DNA of 64,000 bases from Arcobacter sp. F155 (GCF_004116455.1 NZ_PDJU01000014.1:1-64000); one strand, 5' to 3'; counted from the stretch's first letter, positions 17,180 to 26,015 are shown. Notes: a model not told the origin generated them from the sequence alone. Numbers and translations are program-made.

Positions 17180-18324
17180 AATAAGTGTTCGTATCTTTTG
17201 TCAGTTAAAAGTTTCATAAATGCTACTAAAGCATCTATTTTTCTTTCGTTTTGTTTTTTTGCTTTTAAGTCTTCTAAAGAGATTGTTCCTTCAACTTCTG
17301 GTTTATCCCAAGCCTTACCAGTCTCTGGATTAATAGTTCTTTCTTTATTGTTATATTTATCATAAAATAAAACTACAGTTCTTAAATCTTTAAATACACC
17401 ATTGTGCATATATGGACCAGTTACTGCTACATTTCTAAGTGTTGGAACTTTATGTTTCCCTAAATGTTTTTCATCAGTAACTTTTGGGTTTGCTAATAAA
17501 CCTTTATCAATATCTTTTACACCATTTTTAGCTCTTAACTCATGGTTTATAGGTGTTCCAATATTGTGATACTCAAAGTTTGTAAAAGTTTCACCTTCTG
17601 AATCTTCTGCTTTACTAAGGTGACAATTTGCACAAGAGTTGTTTGCATTTGAGAAAAATAGTGATCTACCTAAGTCTTCAAGGGGTGTTAAGTCATACTC
17701 TCCTCTTAAAAATCTATCATATTTTGAATCAAAGGGAGCAAACTCTTTTGTTTGTTCAAATTTTTCAATTGAATCAGTCATCGCTGTGTATGCTTTTTCA
17801 TTTGAAGAGAAAATATCTTTTCCATAGATAGTTTTGAAAGTCTCTATATAATAAGGGTTTTCTTTTAGTCTATCTACAACAGCCTTTTTTGATGGCATTC
17901 CCATTTCAATAGGGTTTGTTGGAGGACCTCCTGCTTGACCTGCTAAAGTATCTTCTCTTCCATCCCAAAACTGTCCACCAATATATTGCTTACTTTTTTT
18001 ATCATAATGAAACTTTGGACTAAACATAGCATATGCTGCACTTGGAGCTTGTCTATCACCTAATGACTTCCCATCATCACCCAGTGATGCCATAGCTTTT
18101 ACTCCATTGTCTCTGTCATCTGCAAAACCTCTCTCTGGATTATGGCAAGTAGCACAAGCTTGAGTTCTATTTTTTGAAAGATTTTTATCAAAAAATAAAA
18201 CCTTTCCTAATTGTTCTTTTTGTTTTATTTGCTTTTGAATTTCTTCTTTAGATAAAGTAGAGTTTGTACAACCAGTTACAAGTAAAGCAGTAGTTGCAAG
18301 GGCAACTAAATTTAAATATTTCAC
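17167..18324 (-). CDS. Di-haem cytochrome c peroxidase family lipoprotein
   Basis: The 385-residue protein starts with a lipobox signal peptide (L-L-V-T-G-C, Cys at 19). Two haem c sites follow: C57-A-T-C-H and C-A-N-C-H further on. G-Q-F-W-D-G-R and M-H-N-G-V-F match the CcpA/MauG superfamily. Classic members reduce periplasmic hydrogen peroxide. MauG-like members oxidise protein residues instead, so the substrate is open. It is the last gene of the Fur-boxed imelysin operon, overlapping the desaturase-like stop by one base. That context suggests work with iron oxidation or reduction outside the cytoplasm. Confidence 0.93.
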   Translation of the reverse strand: MKYLNLVALATTALLVTGCTNSTLSKEEIQKQIKQKEQLGKVLFFDKNLSKNRTQACATCHNPERGFADDRDNGVKAMASLGDDGKSLGDRQAPSAAYAMFSPKFHYDKKSKQYIGGQFWDGREDTLAGQAGGPPTNPIEMGMPSKKAVVDRLKENPYYIETFKTIYGKDIFSSNEKAYTAMTDSIEKFEQTKEFAPFDSKYDRFLRGEYDLTPLEDLGRSLFFSNANNSCANCHLSKAEDSEGETFTNFEYHNIGTPINHELRAKNGVKDIDKGLLANPKVTDEKHLGKHKVPTLRNVAVTGPYMHNGVFKDLRTVVLFYDKYNNKERTINPETGKAWDKPEVEGTISLEDLKAKKQNERKIDALVAFMKLLTDKRYEHLLEEE

Positions 18325-19226
18325 TAACTTCTCCTTCTTAAAATATTTATAAATGGTAATAGTAATAAGTTTTTTATTGACCTGTACTCTTTCATTTGCT
18401 CTTTTCTAAGTCCAAATTTTAATACTTGAACTTCATTGGATAGTTTTAGCGTTCCAAAAACTCTATCCCAAATGCTTAAGTATCCACCATAGTTTTTATC
18501 AAAAGACTTTTTACTATGGTGAATTTGATGTTGTTTTGGTGAAATAAGCCACTTTTCTAAGAAGCTAAAATAAGCAAGGGGGATATGTGAGTGTCTTAAA
18601 TTTGAACCTAAAAAAGAGAAAACAAATACAAACATATTAGCTCCAACTATTTCTATAATTCCAATTTTTGAACCAAAAAAGTATAAAAATACACCTGTTG
18701 TAAGACCTATACTTAATGAGTATCGAAATCCAAAAAGAATATTTTCAACTGGATGAACTCTGTAAAAAGTTAAAGGGTTTAAAACTTTTGCACTATGATG
18801 TATCTTATGGAACTCCCAAAGAAAAGGAATAGTATGTAAAAATCTATGTAGCCAGTATCTAGTAAAGTCACTTATTACAAAAAGGGTTACTGTATATAAA
18901 ATAATTACCGCTTCATAAGAAAGAGAATTTATGTGATTAAATCCAAACTCTAAATAAAGAAGCTTTCTTATATACAAAGCAACACTATTTGCACTAATTA
19001 CTATTGGAAAAATTATTGCGATTTTAATAAAGTATGAAAGAACAAAGTAGTAATAATCAAGTTTTGCACTAGGATGAAGCCACAAAGCTTTAGATAAATT
19101 TGTTCTAATATACTTCTTATTAAAGTATAAATAAACCATTGCAATAGCAACTGATGAGATAATATAAACCCAGAAAGTTCTTTTATCTGGGTTTATTAAA
19201 TACTCAAAGAGTAAAAGGTCGTTCAA
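18324..19226 (-). CDS. Sterol desaturase / fatty acid hydroxylase family membrane di-iron protein
   Basis: The 300-residue multi-span membrane protein carries the His boxes H-R-F-L-H, H-K-I-H-H and H-Q-I-H-H that bind a non-haem di-iron centre in this superfamily. Such enzymes use oxygen to hydroxylate or desaturate lipids. In bacteria the substrate is usually unknown. It sits between an imelysin and a di-haem peroxidase in an operon behind Fur boxes. Its requirement for iron is notable in an operon expected to be expressed when iron is scarce. Confidence 0.9.
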   Translation of the reverse strand: MNDLLLFEYLINPDKRTFWVYIISSVAIAMVYLYFNKKYIRTNLSKALWLHPSAKLDYYYFVLSYFIKIAIIFPIVISANSVALYIRKLLYLEFGFNHINSLSYEAVIILYTVTLFVISDFTRYWLHRFLHTIPFLWEFHKIHHSAKVLNPLTFYRVHPVENILFGFRYSLSIGLTTGVFLYFFGSKIGIIEIVGANMFVFVFSFLGSNLRHSHIPLAYFSFLEKWLISPKQHQIHHSKKSFDKNYGGYLSIWDRVFGTLKLSNEVQVLKFGLRKEQMKEYRSIKNLLLLPFINILRRRS

Positions 19227-19228
19227 TT

Positions 19229-20230
19229 TTAGTCACCATCTGCATCAATGATTTTTGCATTGATTGATAACTCTTCAATTAAATCTAAAAATAGAACAAC
19301 ATGAATAGTATTTGTTACTTCATAAAGCTCTTTTGCATCTTTAAAATTATCATTTTTAATTTTTTTATTTAAAGAGATTGCCTTAGTAATTGAGTTTCTT
19401 AAAACATTAACTTGTTCATTATGTGTTAAGTCCACAAGGTAGTTTCCATAATCATAGTAAGCTTTATTATTGAAAACATTTTTGTAAGTATTTAAAATAG
19501 AATCAATAGCGAATGAAGAGTTTTTACTAATAAAATATTCTCCTCTTTTATTATCAAAACTGTCTTTGTATTTTTTACTTAAACCAACTACATCTCCAAT
19601 TCTCCACTCTTTTAGTTTATAAGTGTTTTGAATAAGTTTATTGATTAGAATTCCATTTGCCTTTTTTAAATCACTTAAAAAAGTTTTGTGTAGGGCTTTA
19701 TATTCATTATTAATATCTTCAAGATGAGACTTAATTCTTTTTATAATAGTAAGTGTGATTTCATTTACTCTTTTGTCTTTAATATCTTTTGTATGTAATA
19801 CGTACTCTAAAGCATTGATTGATTTAAGTGAATTCTTAAATAGAGCAATTTTTGCTGCATCTTTACTCTCTATTGCACGGTCTAACTGAACTTTGATATC
19901 TTCATTTCCGTGGTGATAAATATCAATTAATCTTGGAGTGTCAATATAGTCTTCATTTAATTCACCTAAAATATATGTCGATTGCACACTTTTCCATGAC
20001 TTAACAAGATTTTTAAACTCTTGTTTTGCCTCTTCAGTTTTGCTATTTCTAACTTCTTTTTCTAAAGCTTTAATATCCTCTACGGCTTTTTGTGAATCTT
20101 TTAAAATCACTTGCTCATAGATTGTATTTAACATTTCTTTATTTTTAATATCTATATTTTCAACTTTTTCATTTGCAAAAGATATAGAAGTTAAACAAAG
20201 TATTGTTAGAACTATTTTAAATATTTTCAT
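19229..20230 (-). CDS. Imelysin-family periplasmic protein with degenerate GxHxxE motif
   Basis: The 333-residue protein has a signal peptide (M-K-I-F-K-I-V-L-T-I, ending near S-F-A-N) and a helical imelysin-like body with L-V-K-S-W-K-S-V-Q and P-R-L-I-D-I-Y-H-H. At the place of the family GxHxxE motif the sequence reads S-I-N-A-L-E (residues 137-142): the final Glu is kept but Gly and His are lost. It probably binds iron differently from its upstream partner, or has another role in the complex. The gene follows the DUF1111 gene by 1 bp. Confidence 0.85.
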   Translation of the reverse strand: MKIFKIVLTILCLTSISFANEKVENIDIKNKEMLNTIYEQVILKDSQKAVEDIKALEKEVRNSKTEEAKQEFKNLVKSWKSVQSTYILGELNEDYIDTPRLIDIYHHGNEDIKVQLDRAIESKDAAKIALFKNSLKSINALEYVLHTKDIKDKRVNEITLTIIKRIKSHLEDINNEYKALHKTFLSDLKKANGILINKLIQNTYKLKEWRIGDVVGLSKKYKDSFDNKRGEYFISKNSSFAIDSILNTYKNVFNNKAYYDYGNYLVDLTHNEQVNVLRNSITKAISLNKKIKNDNFKDAKELYEVTNTIHVVLFLDLIEELSINAKIIDADGD

Positions 20231-20231
20231 T

Positions 20232-21632
20232 TTATAACCTCTCTAAAAATTTTAGTAGTTTTTCTCTTTTTTGTTTGTCTAAGTGCATGAAAGCTTCTTT
20301 AGAAGCTTGTGCCTCACCACCATGCCAAAGAATTGCTTCTTGGAAATTTCTTGCTCTTCCATCATGTAGTAGTCTTGGCTTTTTATTATTGATTTTTTGA
20401 TGTAAACTTAAACCCCATAAAGCAGGAGTTCTCCATTCACTTCCACTTGCATCAAACTCTGTTCTTCCATCTGCTAAACCTTCACCCATATCATGTAATA
20501 AAAGATCTGTAAAAGGTGAAATCTTAAGTCCACTTTTTGTAGTAAATGAATCTATATGACATTTTGCACAAGAGATTTGTTTAAATAGGGCTAAACCTTC
20601 TTCATACTCTTTATCTTTTTTTGCACTATATGTTTGTCTTTTTTTAATATAAAAGTCTACAGCTTGAAGTCTAAAATCAGGCAAATCTATTTGATGTCTA
20701 GCTTTAGGAGCTTCCTTACAAGCTACTTGTTTATCTGTACATTTATCTTTTGGAAAAATAGAAGTTGTTAGTCCCATATCATTTATAGCTGCATCAGCAC
20801 TTTGATGTAAGATTGTTGTATTCGCTGCTTTCCAAGAGTATTTCCCTATCTCTTTTTTCTTTGTAATAGGAGAATAAGCATAGTTTACTCGTCCTGAAAT
20901 ACCATCTTTATTTTTATCAAATTCATCAACATTTGCTAAGATTTGTTCATTTGGAATATCTTCTATAAGACCTAAACCATTTAGTGATGGTGCAATTCTA
21001 AAAGTGATAATAGTATCTTTGTGAAGTTCTCCATATTGTAAATCATTTAATACATAGTTTGGTTTTAAGATAGTATCAACTTCTCCATCGGGAAACTTAA
21101 CTTCTATCTCATCAAACTTTATTTCTGGTTTTGCTTCATATTTTACTTTAGCTGTTCCATTTATAGCAACTTGACCACCATAACTTGGTTCTGGTATTAA
21201 AGCATTTGTTTTAAGAAACTCTATCTCTTCTTTTAATCCTTTAGAAGGAATTGAAAGTTTAGGGATTACTGCACGTGAAAGTGTTCCATTTTCGTTGTAA
21301 AGATTTCCTCTACCATTACTTGGGTGACAACTATTACATGTGTTTGCATTAAAAAGGGGTCCTAATCCATCTCTTGCTGTTGTTGCACTTGGAGCTTCAA
21401 CCCAAGGGATTTTAAAAAAACTTCTTCCTAATATAAACTTATCATACTCTTCATCACTTAGATTTTCTACATGTTTAAGTAGAGTTTTTTTATCTTGCGT
21501 ATGAGTTATTTCAGAACCATTTGCTAAAACCGCAAAAAGCCCAGTAGCAAAAAGTGCTACGAGGCTTTTATTTATAAGGGTTTTTGAAATTGATTTGAAA
21601 TTAGATTTTTGTTTCTTCTGGATCTGTAACAT
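20232..21632 (-). CDS. Di-haem DUF1111 / thiol oxidoreductase-like protein
   Basis: The 466-residue exported protein has two haem c motifs, C99-N-S-C-H and C-A-K-C-H. It also carries typical DUF1111 segments: D-G-L-G-P-L-F-N, G-R-V-N-Y, L-H-D-G-R-A-R-N and I-L-W-H-G-G-E-A. The gene starts 32 bp inside the imelysin gene. DUF1111 proteins next to imelysins are common in iron-regulated clusters of Gram-negatives and are thought to do periplasmic electron transfer for iron uptake. The exact reaction is not known. The N-terminus before the signal core is longer than usual, so the true start is uncertain. Confidence 0.9.
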   Translation of the reverse strand: MLQIQKKQKSNFKSISKTLINKSLVALFATGLFAVLANGSEITHTQDKKTLLKHVENLSDEEYDKFILGRSFFKIPWVEAPSATTARDGLGPLFNANTCNSCHPSNGRGNLYNENGTLSRAVIPKLSIPSKGLKEEIEFLKTNALIPEPSYGGQVAINGTAKVKYEAKPEIKFDEIEVKFPDGEVDTILKPNYVLNDLQYGELHKDTIITFRIAPSLNGLGLIEDIPNEQILANVDEFDKNKDGISGRVNYAYSPITKKKEIGKYSWKAANTTILHQSADAAINDMGLTTSIFPKDKCTDKQVACKEAPKARHQIDLPDFRLQAVDFYIKKRQTYSAKKDKEYEEGLALFKQISCAKCHIDSFTTKSGLKISPFTDLLLHDMGEGLADGRTEFDASGSEWRTPALWGLSLHQKINNKKPRLLHDGRARNFQEAILWHGGEAQASKEAFMHLDKQKREKLLKFLERL

Positions 21633-22941
21633 CGTCTGTACTTAAAGAAATTCCATTTGCTTTTGCAACTGTAACCATTTCATCACCAAGTTTTCTCATT
21701 TCATTTTTAAGTTTTACAATAACTTTTGCCATTGGGTTATCTGGCTGAATTTGATAATCAAAGTGCTCTTTTGTCTTTGCAGTTTCATCAACTTTTGCAA
21801 TTTTTTCTTCAATAGAAGTCATTAATGCAACAATTCTAGCTTTGTCTTCTTTTGAAACTTTATCTAATAATGCAGCACCATATGCTTTACCATTATAAGT
21901 TGAAGTTAAAATATTTTTGAAACCTAAGTAGTTTGTTACAATATCTCTATGAGTATTGTCAGAGAAGCAAGAATGCTCATCTTCTTCTGATGGAGTTAAA
22001 ACAGCAACTGCAATTCTTTCATTTGCAAGTTCTGATTTAATAAATACACCCATTCCAGCGATAACTTGTTTTAAAGCTTCTTCTCTTGTTAAGTTTTTAG
22101 AAGCATTTTCACCTGTTAATTTTCCTTGGAATGCAGCTTGATATAAACCATCTTTATTCCAAGCAGAAGTTACAACTTCTAAATCAGAAACGATTTTTTG
22201 TGCAGATGCTTTTAAGTAAGCTAATCTTCTTTGAGAGTTTACATCAGAAGTAAAATCAGAAAGTGGTCTTTGCCCAGCAGTTTTAGCTCCATTTGTGATT
22301 GAATCTTTTACAAAGTTTGAGTAATCTTGGTCTTGTCCCCATAATAAGAACTCAACAGCATGGTATCCTGTAGAAACATTTGCTTCTCCACCATTTTCAT
22401 TTAAAGCAGTTAAAGCATCAACAGTAATAGAAGTTACATCAACAACAGATGAATCTTCACCACCTGGGTTAAACTTACCTTTTGTATCAATGATATTTCC
22501 ACTTGTTTTAGCACCATTAGCATCAATAGTATAATCAATCATATTTTCATCTAATGGCCAAGCATTTAATTGCCCTTCTAATGCACCATATTTATTAGCA
22601 ACCCAACCTTCTTCTGCATCAATTGGACCATTTGCAAGTCTGAAGATTTCAGTTTGTCCATAAGATTCTCTTGAAACTAACCAAGCATCTTTTGCTGCTT
22701 GTAAAGTTTTTTCAGTAGGATTTGCTGCAAATTTATTAATAGCATTTTGTAATGCTTTTGCATCATTTAGTGCATCATTGTAGTTATCATGTGCAATTTT
22801 TGCATAAGAACTTAAGATATCACCTTTTTCCATATGATGGTGAGAATGTGCTTTAGAATCTGCATTCGATGCTGCACAACCAGAAAATGCTAGCGCCGCT
22901 GCAAAACTAATACTTGCTGCTAATAATTTTGTTTTGTTCAT
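21601..22941 (-). CDS. irpA: Iron-regulated imelysin-family lipoprotein (IrpA-like)
   Basis: The 446-residue protein has a lipobox signal peptide with Cys at 22 (L-A-F-S-G-C), then a His-rich patch (H-S-H-H-H, about residues 32-36). The M75 imelysin domain includes the family motif G192-Y-H-A-V-E197 and W-P-L-D-E-N-M-I-D. Imelysins are non-peptidase iron-binding proteins linked to iron uptake. It is the first gene of a five-gene operon, and two Fur-box-like palindromes lie just upstream, at 22965 and 23029, so repression by iron is expected. Confidence 0.95.
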   Translation of the reverse strand: MNKTKLLAASISFAAALAFSGCAASNADSKAHSHHHMEKGDILSSYAKIAHDNYNDALNDAKALQNAINKFAANPTEKTLQAAKDAWLVSRESYGQTEIFRLANGPIDAEEGWVANKYGALEGQLNAWPLDENMIDYTIDANGAKTSGNIIDTKGKFNPGGEDSSVVDVTSITVDALTALNENGGEANVSTGYHAVEFLLWGQDQDYSNFVKDSITNGAKTAGQRPLSDFTSDVNSQRRLAYLKASAQKIVSDLEVVTSAWNKDGLYQAAFQGKLTGENASKNLTREEALKQVIAGMGVFIKSELANERIAVAVLTPSEEDEHSCFSDNTHRDIVTNYLGFKNILTSTYNGKAYGAALLDKVSKEDKARIVALMTSIEEKIAKVDETAKTKEHFDYQIQPDNPMAKVIVKLKNEMRKLGDEMVTVAKANGISLSTDDVTDPEETKI

Positions 22942-22964
22942 ATTTTTCCTTTTAGTTTTCTAAA

Positions 22965-22979
22965 TGATAGTCGTTATCA
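22965..22979 (-). promoter_or_regulatory. Fur box before the imelysin operon
   Basis: TGATAGTCGTTATCA matches the Fur 7-1-7 consensus at 12 of 14 positions and is centred about 31 bp before the irpA start codon. Confidence 0.75.
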
Positions 22980-23028
22980 AATAATAAGATGTATTCTAAA
23001 AAAATTACACTTAAATCATACTTAATAT

Positions 23029-23043
23029 TGATAGTCTTTATCA
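23029..23043 (-). promoter_or_regulatory. Second Fur box before the imelysin operon
   Basis: TGATAGTCTTTATCA matches the Fur consensus at 12 of 14 positions. It lies about 95 bp upstream of irpA and directly after the stop of the 129-residue gene, so it most likely serves the imelysin promoter. Confidence 0.65.
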
Positions 23044-23046
23044 ATA

Positions 23047-23436
23047 TTATAAATTGTTTATAGATTTTCTAATTGTATTTATAAGTTGAGTATTAATTGA
23101 CTTCATGTCAATCTCATCTTTATAGCACTCATACTCTTCTAAGATAAACATATAGTTGTTTAATGTATTAATTAATTCTTTTTCATTAGTTAGCAATACT
23201 AATTTAGAAATAATTGACCTAATAGCTACCTTTTTTTCTGATAAGTTTTCACAAGTCATAGTTACAATCTCATCACTTAATACAGAAAAAGTATTAAGTT
23301 TCTTTTCTCTTAACCACTTTTTACTATCTTGTTTTTGAGAAATCTTAGAACTAATTACTGAATCAATTAACTTTGTAGCAATTGTTCCAACTAGTGCATT
23401 GCTTGCAAGAGTGTTTATAGCAGGTAGTGCAATCAT
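23047..23436 (-). CDS. Hypothetical protein, 129 aa, Fur-boxed
   Basis: The N-terminal 40 residues are mildly hydrophobic and Ala/Gly-rich (N-A-L-V-G-T-I-A-T-K-L), perhaps a single membrane-associated helix. The rest is helical and charged with two Cys (E-Y-E-C-Y). I recognise no family. A Fur-like palindrome starts 17 bp upstream of its ATG, and it is divergent from fur, so it probably belongs to the iron regulon. Confidence 0.6.
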   Translation of the reverse strand: MIALPAINTLASNALVGTIATKLIDSVISSKISQKQDSKKWLREKKLNTFSVLSDEIVTMTCENLSEKKVAIRSIISKLVLLTNEKELINTLNNYMFILEEYECYKDEIDMKSINTQLINTIRKSINNL

Positions 23437-23452
23437 TTTTATATCCTTTACT

Positions 23453-23467
23453 TGATAATAGCTATCA
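23453..23467 (-). promoter_or_regulatory. Fur box before the 129-aa gene
   Basis: TGATAATAGCTATCA matches the Fur 7-1-7 consensus at 12 of 14 positions and is itself nearly palindromic. It lies 17-31 bp upstream of the start at 23436. Confidence 0.7.
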
Positions 23468-23504
23468 AAATTATAAGGGAAGAAGTCTTAAAAGTAGTTT
23501 AAAA

Positions 23505-23519
23505 TGATAATTACTATCA
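23505..23519 (+). promoter_or_regulatory. Fur box before the 40-aa ORF and fur
   Basis: TGATAATTACTATCA matches the Fur consensus at 13 of 14 positions. It lies 60-74 bp before the small ORF start at 23579. It implies autoregulation of fur and shares the divergent region with the box at 23453. Confidence 0.75.
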
Positions 23520-23578
23520 TTAATATTAAATTAAGAATATTTAGAATAGTATTTTGATACTGATTATTAAGGTTGAAA

Positions 23579-23701
23579 ATGAAAAAAGAGTATCAAGAAT
23601 CAAATTTACATAAAAAAAATATCAAAATTCATGGTAGGCTTTGGAAAGTTTATACACTAGCATTAGTAGTTAGTTTTGTAATTATATATATAAGAGGATA
23701 A
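23579..23701 (+). CDS. Possible 40-residue single-span membrane protein upstream of fur
   Basis: A 41-codon frame starts at an ATG with TAAGG seven to eleven bases upstream and stops 2 bp before the fur ATG. The product has a basic N-terminal half (M-K-K-E-Y, then H-K-K-N-I-K-I-H) and one hydrophobic helix of about 14 residues (Y-T-L-A-L-V-V-S-F-V-I-I-Y-I), ending R-G. The N-in charge pattern, the ribosome-binding site and the fit between the Fur box and fur support a real gene. No family is recognised. Confidence 0.5.
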   Translation: MKKEYQESNLHKKNIKIHGRLWKVYTLALVVSFVIIYIRG

Positions 23702-23703
23702 GA

Positions 23704-24153
23704 ATGAACAGTAAACACGGAATGACATTTGATGCATTTTTAAAGAACTTCAAACTACACGTATCAAAATTAGGATTTAAAAACTCAATTCAAAAGGATT
23801 ATATTTTAAAGATTCTTTTTTACTCAGATGAACATTTAACTGCTGAGCAAATAGCATTTAAGGTAAAAGAAGAGTACAACATTGATGTAGGAATTGCAAC
23901 TGTTTATAGAACAGTAAAGTTTTTTGAGGACTTAAATATTATTGATAGTTTAGATGTAGGTGATAGTGTAAAAAGATATGAACTTAAAATTTCAGAGCAC
24001 CATGATCATTTAGTTTGTACTTCTTGCCATAAAATTATTGAGTTTTCTGATGATATTATTGAAGAAAAACAAGAATCAATTGCAAAAGATAATAACTTTA
24101 TTCTAAAAGACCATGCAATGATAATTTATGGACTGTGTGAAGATTGTCAATAA
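23704..24153 (+). CDS. fur: Ferric uptake regulator family protein (Fur)
   Basis: The 149-residue Fur-family regulator has a winged-helix N-terminal domain, with the recognition helix near G-I-A-T-V-Y-R-T-V-K-F-F. The metal sites follow: H-H-D-H-L-V-C-T-S-C-H with E downstream, and the C-terminal C-E-D-C. Most Fur features (H-H-D-H, Y-R-T) match better than PerR or Zur. With Fe(II) bound it would repress the palindromic boxes seen at 11336, 11388, 22965, 23029, 23453 and 23505. A GAGGA ribosome-binding site precedes the ATG. The second Fur-family gene, at 58238, looks like a zinc sensor. Confidence 0.9.
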   Translation: MNSKHGMTFDAFLKNFKLHVSKLGFKNSIQKDYILKILFYSDEHLTAEQIAFKVKEEYNIDVGIATVYRTVKFFEDLNIIDSLDVGDSVKRYELKISEHHDHLVCTSCHKIIEFSDDIIEEKQESIAKDNNFILKDHAMIIYGLCEDCQ

Positions 24154-24161
24154 AATAAAAA

Positions 24162-26015
24162 ATGAATATAAATAAAAAAGTTTCACTTCTTTTTATAATA
24201 ATCTTTATTTTCTCTTTTGTTCTAATCTCTTTTATTGTTAAAAGTAGGGTTGTAAATATTGAAAGTATAGAAGAGAAAATTACTATTAACAATGTAAAAA
24301 AAGTTCAAAGTATATTAAACAATTATTATGAAAAAGTAGAAAATATAAGCTATGAGTATTCAACTCATGATTTACTATTAAACTATATAAAAAACAATGA
24401 TACTCAATCATTAAATAGTTTTTTTATAAACAAACCTGACTTTATGAAAAAACTAAATCTATCGTATTTTATTTTGCTTGATGAAAATAAAAAACCACTA
24501 ATATCAAAATATTATGATTTAAGTTCAGAAGAGCAAATGGCTGTTCCTGAAGAACTTTTCTCTTTTTTAAATAAAACAAGTTTTGATGAACTCTCTTTAT
24601 CTAGTAAAAATAGATATTTAACCTTAAATTTTGAAAAAGTATTATTTAGTTTTGAAAAGGTTTTAGTAAACAACGAAGTAGCGGGTTATGTCTTTACCGG
24701 TAGAGCTATTAATTCTTCTTTTTTGACTAAAATAAGTGATACTATAGGTGATTATGCAAGTTTAGTTAGCAATTATGAAGTAGATGATTTTAGTAAAATA
24801 AGTTTTGAAAATGATGTAATTGATTATAAGATAAAAGTTCAAGATGATGAAAAGCTATTTTACTATTTAAAGTTTTATGATGTTCTAGAAAAAGAAAACT
24901 TCTATATAAGATTCCAAAATAGTAGAGATGTTTACAATAATATGATTGTAGAGCTAAAATATATTCTATTTTTGTTTTTAGGAATGTTTTTTCTAACAAT
25001 GATTGTGTTTTTTATTTTTATAAATAAACTTTTTGTAAATAGAATTAATTATATTGCAAATATCGTAAAGAAAGTATCTTTAAATGAGACATTAAAATAT
25101 CAGTTAAGAGTTAGCTATGATGATGAAATCTCCTATTTAATTAGAAAAATAAATGAGATGTTCCGTGTGATAAATGCTCAACAAGATTTAACTTTAAAAA
25201 AAGAGAGAGACTTCTTACAGTCTGTTCTTGATACCCAACAAAATATTATTATGATAACTGATGGAAAAGAGATACAAAGTGTTAATAGAAAGTTTAAAGA
25301 GATATTTTTTAATACAGACAATTTTTTAGAAAATATTGCATTAATAGATAATAAAACAAAAGCAAACTTTATGGCAGTTGCAAAAAGGTACAACAATAAA
25401 GATATGCCAGCGAAGTTCAAACTAATAGATGACCAAGAGAAGTACTTTACTTTTCAAGTTTCTAAGTTAGATATTAGAAAGTATTTAATTTGTATGAATG
25501 ATGTATCAACACTAAATCATAAAATAAATCATTTAACTTTTAAAGCAAGTACAGATGAACTAACAAGTGTTTATAATAAAGCTACAATAACTAACTATGC
25601 AAAAAGATGGCTTGAAGATAAAGACTTCTCTATGATTATCTTTGATATTGACTTCTTTAAAAAAATCAATGATACTTATGGACACTATGTTGGGGATTGC
25701 ATTTTAAAAGAACTGGCAAAACTTATCTCTAAAGAGATATCAAAAGATGATATTTTAGGAAGATTTGGTGGTGAAGAGTTTTTACTTTTAATTGACGATA
25801 CTTCAAGTGTAAATATTATAAAAATAGCAAACAGAATAAGAAAAGTCGTAGAAAAAGAGATTTTTGAAATAGATGAACATAAGATTCAAGTTACTATTTC
25901 AATGGGATGTACAGTATGTATATACGATGAAAAGTTTGAAACTGTATATAAAAGAGCAGATGAAGCTTTATATGAGGCGAAAAAAACAGGAAGAAATAAA
26001 GTTGTATTCTATTAA
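24162..26015 (+). CDS. Membrane diguanylate cyclase with extracytoplasmic sensor, HAMP-like linker and GGDEF domain
   Basis: 617 residues: membrane span (about 7-26), extracytoplasmic sensor of about 250 residues, second span near 268-290, HAMP-like segment (R-I-N-Y-I-A-N-I-V-K-K-V), a PAS-like section, and a GGDEF domain with the active-site form R-F-G-G-E-E-F and substrate residues D-I-D-F-F-K-K-I-N-D-T-Y-G-H. It should make c-di-GMP. The gene starts 8 bp after fur with no terminator between, so read-through from the fur promoter is likely and would place c-di-GMP synthesis under iron control. Confidence 0.92.
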   Translation: MNINKKVSLLFIIIFIFSFVLISFIVKSRVVNIESIEEKITINNVKKVQSILNNYYEKVENISYEYSTHDLLLNYIKNNDTQSLNSFFINKPDFMKKLNLSYFILLDENKKPLISKYYDLSSEEQMAVPEELFSFLNKTSFDELSLSSKNRYLTLNFEKVLFSFEKVLVNNEVAGYVFTGRAINSSFLTKISDTIGDYASLVSNYEVDDFSKISFENDVIDYKIKVQDDEKLFYYLKFYDVLEKENFYIRFQNSRDVYNNMIVELKYILFLFLGMFFLTMIVFFIFINKLFVNRINYIANIVKKVSLNETLKYQLRVSYDDEISYLIRKINEMFRVINAQQDLTLKKERDFLQSVLDTQQNIIMITDGKEIQSVNRKFKEIFFNTDNFLENIALIDNKTKANFMAVAKRYNNKDMPAKFKLIDDQEKYFTFQVSKLDIRKYLICMNDVSTLNHKINHLTFKASTDELTSVYNKATITNYAKRWLEDKDFSMIIFDIDFFKKINDTYGHYVGDCILKELAKLISKEISKDDILGRFGGEEFLLLIDDTSSVNIIKIANRIRKVVEKEIFEIDEHKIQVTISMGCTVCIYDEKFETVYKRADEALYEAKKTGRNKVVFY

